A stretch of 64,000 nt of DNA. Origin: Entamoeba invadens IP1 (Eukaryota > Evosea > Mastigamoebida > Endamoebidae). The translations under genes and the position numbers were made by a program. Below the pieces are notes generated by a model. That model was not told where the DNA came from. It was given only the letters and a program-made list of their open reading frames with translations, and ran no database searches. The stretch is from assembly GCF_000330505.1 (NCBI RefSeq), contig NW_004440426.1, positions 779,975 to 843,974 of the forward strand, in the 5' to 3' direction. Position 1 is the first letter of the stretch, and every line of letters begins with the position of its first letter. This document shows positions 50,328-60,423 of this stretch, in pieces.

Positions 50328-51197
50328 TTAAATAAAGGAGTAAATAGACAGAAAGATGCAATGTGGATTGATGAAGATTTCGGTTGGTTCAAAAGTCTTC
50401 ACAATGACATTTTCATTGTGAGGTCCAAGCATTGATTTGAATAACAAATCGATTACTTGGCTTTGTATACCGTCATTAGTCACATTAATGACACCCAATT
50501 GGATCTCACTTAATTCCTCAAAAGTTGCCTTTTTTGGTCTTATAAAAGGGATGATGCTTTTTCTTTGTAATGATATTCCAAAAATGTTATTACACGATGT
50601 CTGAATGAATAGCAATGACGAAGAAGACAAAGAAAAAGTCTCTTGAATTGGAAATGACAAATCACAACAATGTTGAACGTTTTGTCCGAACAAAGACTTC
50701 AAAAAGTTCAACTTTTTTGCTACAAGTAGTGGGATGTAGTTTTTCAGCTTTAGTGAAGTGAGTGGTGGGTGGTTTAAAATCACACAACTTGGTTGACTAA
50801 CAACACTCAATGGATTTGTTTCGACCACTTGGTATTGTGTTGCGTTAATGGAATGTGTTTCAATCTCTGGGGGAGGAGTCGCTACATGTTTTTCTGGCTT
50901 ATACATTAATTGTGAGACGTCATAAACCTTTATATTGAGTTGTGGGTTCATTAAAAAGAACTTTTGAGCAATGAGCTTCTTCTTATATAACAACATTTCA
51001 TTTAATTCGTGAAAACGCATTTGTAATCTTTCGATTGAATATTGATCATTACGTGCTTTATCTAATGATAACTGTTTAACCTCACTTTCAAGCTGTGGAA
51101 TGTTTTGTTTCATTTTGTTTATCGTTTCTTCGAGCTCATTAAAGCTGTTCTGAATTTTACGGACAACTTCTTTCAATTGAGAAGAGTTGTGTCTCAT
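50328..51197 (-). CDS. Coiled-coil plus divergent TLDc-like protein
   Basis: The 289-residue product begins with a coiled coil (about 1-75, with VVRKIQNSFNELEETINKMK) and then a Pro-rich link (ATPPPEIE). The C-terminal half (about 140-289) resembles the TLDc-type domain common in Entamoeba: a beta-strand/hydrophobic core with SSLLFIQTSCNNIFGISL in the position of the TLDc FGxY strand. It is the most diverged of three such proteins in the window (others at 57236 and 62885), so the call is tentative. TLDc proteins act in oxidative-stress protection and V-ATPase regulation elsewhere; the Entamoeba family's function is not settled. ATG at 51195-51197. Confidence 0.55.
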   Translation of the reverse strand: MRHNSSQLKEVVRKIQNSFNELEETINKMKQNIPQLESEVKQLSLDKARNDQYSIERLQMRFHELNEMLLYKKKLIAQKFFLMNPQLNIKVYDVSQLMYKPEKHVATPPPEIETHSINATQYQVVETNPLSVVSQPSCVILNHPPLTSLKLKNYIPLLVAKKLNFLKSLFGQNVQHCCDLSFPIQETFSLSSSSLLFIQTSCNNIFGISLQRKSIIPFIRPKKATFEELSEIQLGVINVTNDGIQSQVIDLLFKSMLGPHNENVIVKTFEPTEIFINPHCIFLSIYSFI

Positions 51198-52023
51198 CTG
51201 TTTTTATAGTTATGACTAATATAATTAATAGTTATACTTTTATTACATTTTTTTAATAGTACAATGATAATAAATAAATAATTTGAGTATAGAATTTGTT
51301 CTTTTGAGAAATAAAAGTCATGTTGGAAATGATGTTTGATAGTAGGCAAAATTGTAATGTTTTTTTTAATTAAAATATATAATTTATGTATACAATAAAT
51401 ATAGTATTAATTCATTCAATATTATTTTAGTTATTTATACCATAATTTTAATTAAAATAATAAATAAAAATGTCCAATTTTTATGTTTTTTTTTACCTAT
51501 AGTTTCTTATTACATTTTTTATTGAAGAACAAATAACTTCATCCATGCACTACTATTTTTATAAATCATTAAAAGTATTATTTTCTTTAACAACAAACAA
51601 CCTTTATAACAATACAGTCATTCATTATCATCAATGAAATTAACTTATTATATAACACAAAGAAATTATTTAATAAACATCTTACATCAAAATATCACTC
51701 TTAAAGACGTTAACAGATAATCCTAAAATGCTTTTTATTACAACTTAAGTAACAATTCTAATAACAAATATTATATTATTATAATAAATAATAAAATATA
51801 TCATTTACAAAGTAAATTATTGGACTTCTCTTCCATTTTTGAGTCAAACACATACGAAACGGCATTTATTAGTTAATAATACACCGCATTAATGAAATAA
51901 AACCCGTGTAAAATAATACTAAACAAAAACAAAAGTGTTGAAAAATGGCTCAACCCTACTTATTTTCCTATGATTATTTGAATTGATACAACCCTAGAAA
52001 CAGGTAAATACAAAGGAATTCGA
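51198..52023. other. Divergent promoter region
   Basis: AT-rich spacer between the TLDc-like gene (leftward) and the TRF-like gene (rightward). Nothing else recognised. Confidence 0.55.
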
Positions 52024-53313
52024 ATGTCGACGAATGACGAGGCATGTCAAACGACTCGTCGGCTATTAAAAAACTTTGACACGCCACCTTCTGGTGATGG
52101 GAATACACAAGACAACAATAAAATACTTTTAGCATCGATATGTGAATATTTAATTGATCAAGATATCCCGTGTGACTTATTTGATCAACTTATTCGAGCG
52201 AAAGCCCTCTTTGATTTTGACATCCCACAAACGTTGCACAACAAACGGAATTTACTCCATGTGATGGACTTTATGGAATCGATCACCCCACCGTATTGTG
52301 ACTTGTCTATGTTCCCTTCAGCTATTTCATTAGTCATTCAAATGTACTACACAGACCCTAAAGCTAAAGTGATTGAATCTGTACCTTCTTTAATCGGCAT
52401 TTTGGGGATGATCTGCTCTTTTCACTTATTCGTTACGTCACACGTCGACTCAAATTTCCTTTTCAAACAACTGAACATCCTCCTTCCATCCGCATCAGAA
52501 CTCCCTTTTGTCACACCTTCAAGAAAAACTTGTTTAAATGCGACAAACAGTCTTCTGAAGGCATCACCAAAAGATGAATACATGGATGTCCCAAAGTACT
52601 TACAAAATATCCAAGAAGTGCAGTATCTGTTGTCTAGATACCCCCTCGATAGGACTGTTGACCACATCAAAATGCTTCTTCAGAATTACAGAAACACAAT
52701 GGGAAGTTCACTTGTCTTCGACACTTACACTAGTTACTTGAACGGACAAATATTGGGAAAGCAATTTGAGTGGCCTTCGAGTGATTTCACTACTATTCGA
52801 GAAATGCAAATAGCTCTCCAACTCGACTGCCAGACATTCAAAAATATTGTTCTTGGCGAAGACCCAAAAGTGAAGGAATTTTTGAAATCACGTGGGTTAG
52901 TAACTGCAACAGAAAATCATTTTCTTGTTACACAAGAGAAGCTGCAAGAAAAGACTGATACAAAGGTACGGTGTGAAAAAGAGGAGAAGAAAGAGAAAAA
53001 GCTGAAAACGCCACAACCTTCTTCAAAAGGCGAAGATGACGAAAACAAACAGAAAAAGAAGAAGCGACGATTCTCAGAAGAAGAAACACAAAATTTGATC
53101 GCTGGGGTCGAGCAGTTTGGTGTTGGACATTGGAAAAGTATTTTGAGCGCCTATGAGTTCGACGGGAGGAGTTGTGTCGATTTGAAAGACAAGTGGAGGA
53201 ATATAGAGAATTCAAAGAACAGAAATAAACCACAAAAGTCGGCGACAACGCCGACAAACACAAAGGAGAATTCAACAAAAGGAACATCCTTTTTGCCAAT
53301 TTTTAATTATTAA
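52024..53313 (+). CDS. TRF-like telobox Myb DNA-binding protein
   Basis: The 429-residue product ends in a single Myb/SANT domain at about 345-400: RRFSEEETQNLIAGVEQFGV, HWKSIL, and the telobox signature VDLKDKWRN, the recognition helix of TRF1/TRF2-type telomere-repeat binders. The preceding 300 residues are helical with a profile that could be a TRFH-like dimerisation domain, but I cannot confirm it by eye. A Lys/Glu linker with basic clusters (KKEKKLKTP, KQKKKKRR, likely nuclear localisation) precedes the Myb. TRF-like proteins have been reported in E. histolytica, so this is a plausible orthologue. Target may be telomere-like or other repeats. ATG at 52024. Confidence 0.85.
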   Translation: MSTNDEACQTTRRLLKNFDTPPSGDGNTQDNNKILLASICEYLIDQDIPCDLFDQLIRAKALFDFDIPQTLHNKRNLLHVMDFMESITPPYCDLSMFPSAISLVIQMYYTDPKAKVIESVPSLIGILGMICSFHLFVTSHVDSNFLFKQLNILLPSASELPFVTPSRKTCLNATNSLLKASPKDEYMDVPKYLQNIQEVQYLLSRYPLDRTVDHIKMLLQNYRNTMGSSLVFDTYTSYLNGQILGKQFEWPSSDFTTIREMQIALQLDCQTFKNIVLGEDPKVKEFLKSRGLVTATENHFLVTQEKLQEKTDTKVRCEKEEKKEKKLKTPQPSSKGEDDENKQKKKKRRFSEEETQNLIAGVEQFGVGHWKSILSAYEFDGRSCVDLKDKWRNIENSKNRNKPQKSATTPTNTKENSTKGTSFLPIFNY

Positions 53314-53435
53314 TTTATTAATTCTACACCCTTTGTAACAGTTTATGATACAAAATTCGGGTAACATTTTTGTAACATCTGTGACACTAAATGATACAAA
53401 AAGTTATATGAACAAAAGTAAAACGCACGAACGAA

Positions 53436-54994
53436 TTACGAGTCTTGGAACATTGGGTTTTGAGCTTCGTTGTCTTCAGCCTCGTAAAGGGATGACTGTG
53501 TAGTTACAGTGATTTGTTCGGCCATCACGTTTTTGAATTGTCGACCGGACCCACACAAAACCCTTTGTAACAGAACAAGAAGTAACTCCACAATAGCAAC
53601 AATAACCAACGCCAGCATCCCAACACCGCCAATGATTTTATACACGAGTGCAACGGTCTCTGAGAATGTGCACCCATTCACAAAAACACTTGTTTCAATC
53701 GCTTCTTTGTCGTCTGGAGACTTTAATTCACAGACTAATTGGGTAGTATCATTCCCCGCCAATAAACAGTACCCATAGCAACTCTTGCACATGTGTTGTG
53801 ATAAAAATCGTGTTGAGAGGTGCATCACGGGGTCGACGACCAAACTGTTGATCAAGTCCAAACTCGATGTTTTATAGAAGAAGTAAAACTTGTCCTTAAT
53901 AGACGAGGAGACGGCCTCATAGTCCAAATAAGTGCTTGACGCTGCCGTTTCAAAGGATTCGGAATAGACAATTCCACTGATTTCTCTGAGTGTCGTGTTG
54001 TACTTCTCGACAAGCCCTTTGAACTGTGTTGAGTCTTTGTTCAATGAAAGAATGATAGGCTTTGCTTTGTTGCTTCCGGTGTAATTCTTAATCAACGAAA
54101 TGGCTTGCGCGAGGGGTGGTGTGATTTCCGTAGCTGAGAAAGTAATCTTCGAAAGTGCGTCTTGTGTCACTTTGAAGTCTGCAGAGAACGGCGACTGTGT
54201 CCCGTCGTAGTTTTGGACTGCAATTTCAACATTAGCAGAGCCTGTTTTAGACTTTGCCATTGCTAACGTGTCCAATGCAGTCAGTAAGTCCAATCGCGCC
54301 GAGTTAAATGTCTCCTCCGTCCCACCAAACGCGGGATCAATCATTAATAATATCCGAGCAGCTCTTCCCGTGTTTTTAGAACTGTCTGATGTCATCTTTT
54401 GAACATTCTCGTCAATGACACTTTGGCCGGATGATGACAAAATGCCAAAATTCAAAAATGAGATGCACTTCCCAGTCTCAAAACAGACTCTACAGAGTTG
54501 GTTCTCGTCGTCCACATAGGCGTAGTCCAAATATGGAGAGACTCCCTTATACTCTCGACACAATCTGTGATTAATAAAAAGTGAATGCGTCGATGCCGTT
54601 TTGTCGAAAGTGATGTTGTAAAACACCGCGTGAGTGCGATTGAGGACATTTGCTGTTGCGTTCATTCGGTGGTATGAATAGTACCTCTCGCCATTATCAC
54701 GAAAGACAGCGTCGACGTGGTTTATCGATTTAAACACAGTTACCATTTGACCTTGTGGAGCATTATAATACATTTTCCCCATCATTTGAAACTGCGTCGT
54801 TAGTGCTTTGTTATGAAATACAGTGAAAAACACAAATTATAATTGTCTAGTAATAAATCTATTAATATATAATTACCACAAACGTTTAAATCTTCTAAGT
54901 TGTGGATATACACGTTACTCTCAAATGTGTTTATTTTTGTGAAATTGGAGTCTGCGTAGACGCCCAATATAAGTGCAACAAGTAATACTGACAT
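53436..54994 (-). CDS. Short integrin-beta/SIB-like receptor with vWA fold
   Basis: Exon 1, 54994-54884, and exon 2, 54791-53436, join over a 92-nt intron (GTTTGT at 54883, acceptor CAG ending 54792) to about 488 residues. It starts with a signal peptide (MSVLLVALILGVYA). Residues about 180-315 look like a von Willebrand A fold: RILLMIDPAFG, then EIAVQNYDG, ITFSATEITPPLAQAISLI and KPIILSLNKDS. The MIDAS DxSxS is degenerate (DPAFG). A Cys cluster (CKSCYGYCLLAG) follows, then a membrane helix with Gly (GGVGMLALVIVAIVELLLVL) and a 40-residue tail ending NPMFQDS, an NPxF motif as in integrin-beta tails that bind talin/PTB domains. Dictyostelium SIB adhesion proteins share vWA, Gly-bearing helix and NPxY/F. 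The CAG acceptor is less usual; the TAG acceptors run into stops. Confidence 0.8.
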
Positions 54995-54999
54995 CTTTT

Positions 55000-55242
55000 A
55001 TATCTTTTTTACAGTTCTTTTTTTATTGATTAACACCTTGTTATTATATTTAACTCACTTTATTTTTTCATCATTTTTTGAGTTTCTCACTTATTCTCTT
55101 GCTGTTTTTATTAATAATAAATTTTTTAAATTATTTAATTACTTCAGTTGTGTTTTCTAAGTTAACTCAATGAATAACTCTTAATATTTGTTTTAACAAT
55201 TATTAGTAATGGTAAACACTAATAGAAATTGCATTTTATGAT
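55000..55242. other. Spacer between receptor gene and assembly gap
   Basis: AT-rich. It should contain the 3' end of the Prp28 gene or its trailer, but what is present does not encode the missing helicase residues. Confidence 0.5.
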
Positions 55243-55342
55243 NNNNNNNNNNNNNNNNNNNNNNNNNNNNNNNNNNNNNNNNNNNNNNNNNNNNNNNNNN
55301 NNNNNNNNNNNNNNNNNNNNNNNNNNNNNNNNNNNNNNNNNN
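55243..55342. other. Assembly gap (100 N)
   Basis: Exactly 100 unknown bases, the usual placeholder for a gap of unknown length. It sits inside the 3' part of the Prp28 gene. Confidence 0.98.
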
Positions 55343-56949
55343 GGCTCTTCCCGTGTCGACCAACACGATGTGTATAATCGCTCGAAGTTGTTTGGTGAGT
55401 CGTAGTTAATAACGTTGTCAACGGATTCTATGTCGATTCCTCTTGACAATACACTTGTTGCCACTAACACAGTCACGTTCCCTTTTTTGAAGGTTTCAAG
55501 TGCCTTTGTTCTCTCGTCTTGTCTCATCCCTCCGTGTATCCCACATGCCTTAACCTTTTTTTCCTCCAAGTAAGCAACAACCTCATCAACCGAAGTCTTT
55601 TTGTTTGCAAAGACAATGACTTTTCCAACGATAGTCTCGACCAATTTAAGTAATGATACCCCTTTCTTTTCTTCTTCGACCCACATAACCCGTTGCCTTA
55701 CTTTATCTGCAACACCCTTTCGCCCTACAGATATTTTAATTCCTCTTCTGATGTACTCTCCAGTCAGTTTCTCAAGGTTTGCTGGCATAGTTGCAGAAAA
55801 CATGAGTGTCGTTCGCTTCTCCGGTTTCCCATTTAAACTGTTTAATTCATCCCTTTTCATCTCTTCGTCACTCCCACTCTTGAGCGGAGGCATCTCGTTA
55901 AAAATCTCTCGGACTTGCACATCAAGACCCATGTCAATCATCTTATCTGCCTCGTCTAATACGCAGTAATAACACTGTCCTAATACTAGGTACATTTGTC
56001 TGAGTAAGTCCCTTATTCTTCCGGGCGCACCAACTAACACCTCGACGCCCTCTTCTATCGCTTTGATTTGCTCGTCAATCTCCTCCCCACCAATACAACA
56101 CAACACCCGTATTTTTAACCCCTCACTGAACTTCTTTATTTCGTCGTCAATTTGTTTTGCTAATTCACGCGTTGGTGCTAAAACCAATCCGTAAGGCCCC
56201 CTACACGCAGTTTCGCGTGTGAGTCTTGGCAGCTTCGATATGAAAGACACAAGAGGAATGACATAGGCCGCCGTTTTACCCGTTCCAGTCTCTGCCAAAC
56301 CAATGATGTCTCTCATGTTTAACGCAATTGGTATCGTCGCGGCTTGCACGGGAGTTGGTTCGCTGTAATTCAACTTCGAGAGTGTGGCTTGTATTTCCGG
56401 GAGGAAAGTGACATCGCTCCACTTTCGGAGAGGCCGCACGACCTCGCCTCCACTCACTGAAAGAGAGATATTTTCTCTGACAATACGCCAGTCATTTTCT
56501 GTCATTTCCTCGAGGCTTTTTGTAATGATGTTCATTTCATTGTCAGTGTGGGTTGAGCTTCGGGAACTCTTTTTCGACTTTGGCATGTGACCCACAAAAT
56601 CACCTCCAAATGTACCTCTTCCGAACAAGGGCGTGTATGATATTGGTGTGTTGTACATTTCATTTGGATCGTTTGTGGTGTCGTCCTCCGGTTTTACTGT
56701 CAGCAACTCCCGAAGACTTGGAATTTTGAATTTTTCACTTGGTTTTTGAAGCTTCTTCAATGGTTTTATTCCGCCTCGATATTGTTGGATAATCTCCGCT
56801 TGTTCTTCTTTAGTTAAAGTATTATTAAAATCCTTAGAAGTCATCGGGACTTTCGAAGGTAAAGATTCAAAAGACTTTTCTCGCTTTGGTGGTGGGGAAG
56901 GTTTCTCTCTTTCCGTCTTAGGTATATAAGTCAACTCTTCATCACTCAT
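55343..56949 (-). CDS. PRP28: Prp28/DDX23-like DEAD-box spliceosomal helicase, 3' end missing
   Basis: The frame from the ATG at 56947-56949 encodes most of a DEAD-box helicase of the Prp28 type. The N-terminus is charged, with LFGRGTFGGDF and the Prp28-style RENISLSVSGGEVVRPLRKW before the core. Motifs: Q motif PTPVQAATIPIAL, I AETGTGKT, Ia PTRELA, Ib APGR, II DEAD, III SAT, IV VIVFANKKTS, V VATSVLSRGID. Motif VI HRVGR is not in this frame: at about 55377 an extra T shifts it, and the other frame continues YTHRVGRHGKS right into the 100-N gap. Prp28 displaces U1 from the 5' splice site so U6 can bind, an essential step, so a break is probably an assembly error. About 60-80 C-terminal residues are missing. 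Confidence 0.85.
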
Positions 56950-57235
56950 TGAGATTATGGATTATTAATTCATTGAGTTTTTTAAAACTATATTATAATT
57001 ATATTTTATTATTTTTTTTATTAATATTATTAAATTAATAAATAACAAATTTTAATATAAAACTATAAAATAAATATAATATTATAAACTCTACAATAAT
57101 ATTATTAATAAATAAATTATTATATATATATATAATAACAAATATTAAAAATTATATTAAAAATTATATTAAAAACAAATTCAATACATTTTAAGTCTTG
57201 TGGACTACATTAACTTCATCCCATTGATAGAACAC
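56950..57235. other. Intergenic, AT-rich
   Basis: AT-rich with a short TA run near 57120-57135. Nothing else recognised. Confidence 0.55.
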
Positions 57236-58072
57236 TTATAAGGCTCGAAGAACTAATATTCTATCACAGATAACTTTCTCTCCGGTAGTTCTTCCCGTTA
57301 ATGGATTAGACAGATTGGCTGGTACATTATAATAATTCTTCAGACAGACGTTAAAATTGACATCGCCATTGTGTTCGATCCAAAAGGCCGAGAAGCACGA
57401 GATAAACATCTTTTTGTTGTTTGCATAGATCGAAACGGACTTTTCTGCACCGAGACTTTTGCGGTCATAAAAGCGCGCCTCGTCCCACTGATTTTTCATC
57501 CCAAACAAGAAGAATCTTTTTGACGACGAATTGATTTGTTCGACGTTTGCCTTTGTTTCTATAGCGTCTTCGTGGTAGAACCCAAAGACGTCATTTTGTT
57601 GAGAGATGAATATGAAGACGAGTTTTTGATATCCTGCGACTCTACTAATGAATTCTCTGGCGTCCTCCGTTGCCAGTTGACTGTTAAACAGCGTCTCAAA
57701 TCTCTCATTGTTTGTTTTGAAAAGCAATTGTTTCAGAAACTGCTCTTGTCTGTTAAAAAAGAACTCGTCGACATCCTCGGCGGGGTTTTTATACTTTGGA
57801 GTGACGGGTTTCATTTTTGAGAATGGGGTGATGCCCTTTGTTTTTGACTTTTTAATGCTTTGATGGAGTGACTCTAAGATGGTGACATCAGAAGAAGACC
57901 TGAGCAACTTCGGGAAAGAGTGTGGCGTTTTGCTCTTGCGAGTGACTGTGATCTCATACTTCTCTGGTTCAATAGTGTAAAGTTCATCAGATGGTTGAAG
58001 TGTAGTGCAGTCGATGCTTTGGAAAGTGGATTTTGGTGTTGTACGAACAGATGTTGAAGTGGATGATCCCAT
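57236..58072 (-). CDS. TLDc-like protein, probable N-myristoylation
   Basis: The 278-residue product begins MGSSTSTSVRT, which fits the N-myristoylation rule (Gly2, Ser at position 6). A polar N-terminal half with TP/SP sites (about 10-115) is followed by a TLDc-like domain at about 125-278: FNSQLATEDAREFI, YQKLVFIFISQQNDVFGFYH, KRFFLFGMKNQ and FISCFSAFWIEHNGDVNFNV. The FGxY strand and the FWI-end strand are those of the Entamoeba TLDc-like family. Membrane association by myristate would set it apart from its two paralogues here (50328, 62885). Function is not settled; TLDc proteins elsewhere bind V-ATPase and guard against oxidants. ATG at 58070-58072. Confidence 0.8.
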   Translation of the reverse strand: MGSSTSTSVRTTPKSTFQSIDCTTLQPSDELYTIEPEKYEITVTRKSKTPHSFPKLLRSSSDVTILESLHQSIKKSKTKGITPFSKMKPVTPKYKNPAEDVDEFFFNRQEQFLKQLLFKTNNERFETLFNSQLATEDAREFISRVAGYQKLVFIFISQQNDVFGFYHEDAIETKANVEQINSSSKRFFLFGMKNQWDEARFYDRKSLGAEKSVSIYANNKKMFISCFSAFWIEHNGDVNFNVCLKNYYNVPANLSNPLTGRTTGEKVICDRILVLRAL

Positions 58073-59541
58073 GTATGATTAAACAGTGAAAAGAAGCTAT
58101 TTATTGATGAGTTTGACAAACCAAAGAGAATTTGTTTGATCTCTTGTGGTGTTTTGATCAACAAATTGTCATGCAATTCTATTATTATGTAATAGCTTGT
58201 ATATCATTGTTTCTAGAATTTGTCCAGCACTGGTTGACGGATTCGTTGCTTTTTTCTCATTTTTTCAACTTAAAGTTTCTGTTTCATTCCGTAAACAACA
58301 ATCTTTGCATTTTTGTTGTTTATGATCGAAATATAGTAAAATTTACTATATAATATACCATTTGAAACAGAATTATTTGGTTTGTTTAAAAGTCACAAAA
58401 TAGATTCTCTTAACTACCATTTTATTTTTTAAAATGTGTTTTATTTACGTCTTTTTTATCATTTTTAATGGGTCAATTGTATAAACGATAATTAAAACGA
58501 CAACATGTTGTTTAATTCTTGTTATTAAAACAATTACCAAATATATAACGTTTTCGTATTTTGGCAATTTAAAGCCAATAATTCCAAAATAACTAAACAA
58601 TAGTATTTGAAACTATAATAATATCATTAGTTACAATATTTATTAACAATAGAATAAAAATGGTAATGATAAAAAAATATTTCGGCAAATATTAAAAAGA
58701 TATAAACAAAAAATGAATGCCACAGAATAATTGCGAGTTTTATTAACACGACTAAATGAATTTGACTTTTTAATTATTTATTAGATTAAAAAAAATAATT
58801 TACACAGGTTACCATAACCAAATAACGGGATATAAAAATAACACTCCATTTTTTAAAATAAAATATTTGAATGAAAAAATTCGTGTTTTAGAAATTAAAA
58901 CAATAAAGAAAATAGCGATTGAAGCAATTTAAATGGCCAAACAACCATTTCTTATTGCTATTCAACGTTTATTTAAAGGTGATAATTTTTGTAGTTTTAG
59001 TCATTTAATAAATTAATAATGTATAGTTGTTTTTATAAACAAAAAAGCTATAATTTATTACTATTATAGTTAAAACCAATTATTATTATAACAAATAATA
59101 TTAATCTATAAATACTTAAATATTAATAAATATTAATAAATAAATGGAGAAATGCATTCGAACAGTCCAAAAAGCGAAATTTGAAGTGAATCGCTTTAAA
59201 TTTGTTGGTGGAGTTTTTTGTTATAAAAAACAACTAAAGTCTGTCTAAAAACGTTGTCCGCTTGTAAAACGTTGTCCATTTGACAAAATTTTACACAAAA
59301 TAAGTTGAAAAATTTGGGAATTAGGTAAAAACGATCAAATCCCGGTAAAAATTATGAAACAATGTTTTGGGAATGTTTCGAATTGTTTCCCGAAATATTC
59401 CAGTTTTGATGGTCCAAAAACACCTGGACAACGTTGGAGAGCGGACAACGTTTCCAGACCGACTATATAGGAGTTGTTTAATAGTAGTTAATAATACTTT
59501 AGAACTATAGTGATTTATGAAGGAAACAAATAACATACAAA
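58073..59541. other. Intergenic with a small inverted-repeat element
   Basis: 1.5 kb, AT-rich, no gene seen. It holds the 59234-59468 element. A TATTTAAA occurs near 58970 with no coding frame after it. Confidence 0.6.
59234..59468. mobile_element. ~235-bp MITE with ~40-bp TIRs
   Basis: The left AGTCTGTCTAAAAACGTTGT and the reversed right AGTCGGTCTGGAAACGTTGT match at 17 of 20 positions, and both then continue CCGCT...AACGTTGTCC; the pairing covers about 40 bp. AACGTTGTCC occurs twice within each arm. The ends border TA (CTAAAGTC and CTATATAGTC), and the right end's TATAGTCGG is also the end of the 12131-12922 element, so the two may share a mariner-type origin. No coding frame. Confidence 0.6.
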
Positions 59542-60423
59542 TCAATGCAAAGCGAAATCGCCTTGGAAATGGAGTTTGTTATTTGGTACACACGTTTCCA
59601 TCATCTTTGATAAAGTTATAACTTTAAACCCCTTCATTTCCAAGTAGATGAGCATTTCTTCAACATAGTCCAAATTATCTTTTAAGTCATGGCATATGAT
59701 GATATCCCCACTTTTGATTCTTCCTGTGAGTGCAAAGAGGTTGTACTGTGTTTTTCTGATTTGGAAATCGAAGGAGTGAGTATTCCCCATGACAAGGGTA
59801 TACCCCAATTTACCGACGATGTCATACATTTGATTTGTGGGAAAGAAGGACCCGGGTCTAAACCATTTGTATTTGTTGTTCCTCCAAAGCTTTAACCGCT
59901 CGATATAACCATGAGTCTTAAAGAATTGTTTGTTGAATAGATTTCGTGTTAATTGAAAGGAAGCGTCTTGGTTATACATGTGATTGCCAACTTCATTTCC
60001 ATTCTTTAAAAGTTTCTCAAGTGTGGGACTTAAGACCGTGTCATTGATGTAATTCTCAAGTTTGTTGCCAAGCATGAAAAACGTGGCGGAGGCGTCATGG
60101 CGGTACAAAGTGTCTAACATGTTGTTTGTGGAACTACTTGGTGCGTCGTCGAAAGTGAGACCGACAGCGTTGTATTGACAGTCATGAAAGTTGACGAGTG
60201 CATCTGGTTGAAGATAATATAACAGAGACATCAGCCAAGATAATTGAAAAAAAGCAGAAAGACCAATGACTGCTACAATAAAGAGGAAGATCAAAATTGC
60301 GACTAACACACTCGATAAAACAACACGAAGAAACATGTTAATTTTGTAGTTTATTCGATGAATTACTTTTGTACCCATTCGCCTTGTTTGCAACTCTCTA
60401 TTTTTATTTAACATTCGAATCAT
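59542..60423 (-). CDS. NodB-domain polysaccharide deacetylase, membrane-bound
   Basis: The 293-residue product has an N-terminal signal-anchor (about 31-60, FLRVVLSSVLVAILIFLFIVAVIG) and a NodB carbohydrate-esterase-4 fold at about 85-280. Motif 1 TFDDAP (D92, D93) gives the base and metal Asp. Motif 2 GNHMYNQD has the first metal His (H148) but Gln at the place of the second (152). Motif 3 RPGSF gives Arg. Motif 5 GDIIICHD gives the final His (H245). The family removes acetyl or N-acetyl groups from chitin and related polymers; Entamoeba cyst walls contain chitin/chitosan made this way, so a chitin-deacetylase role is plausible. The H-to-Q change in the metal site makes activity uncertain. 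An internal Met at residue 16 or 30 could also be the start. Confidence 0.88.
   Translation of the reverse strand: MIRMLNKNRELQTRRMGTKVIHRINYKINMFLRVVLSSVLVAILIFLFIVAVIGLSAFFQLSWLMSLLYYLQPDALVNFHDCQYNAVGLTFDDAPSSSTNNMLDTLYRHDASATFFMLGNKLENYINDTVLSPTLEKLLKNGNEVGNHMYNQDASFQLTRNLFNKQFFKTHGYIERLKLWRNNKYKWFRPGSFFPTNQMYDIVGKLGYTLVMGNTHSFDFQIRKTQYNLFALTGRIKSGDIIICHDLKDNLDYVEEMLIYLEMKGFKVITLSKMMETCVPNNKLHFQGDFALH

Noticed and set aside
54800..54994. Separate 64-residue secreted peptide gene
   Set aside because: It contains GTTTGT right after LEDLN and carries the signal peptide that the downstream vWA frame lacks; better read as exon 1.
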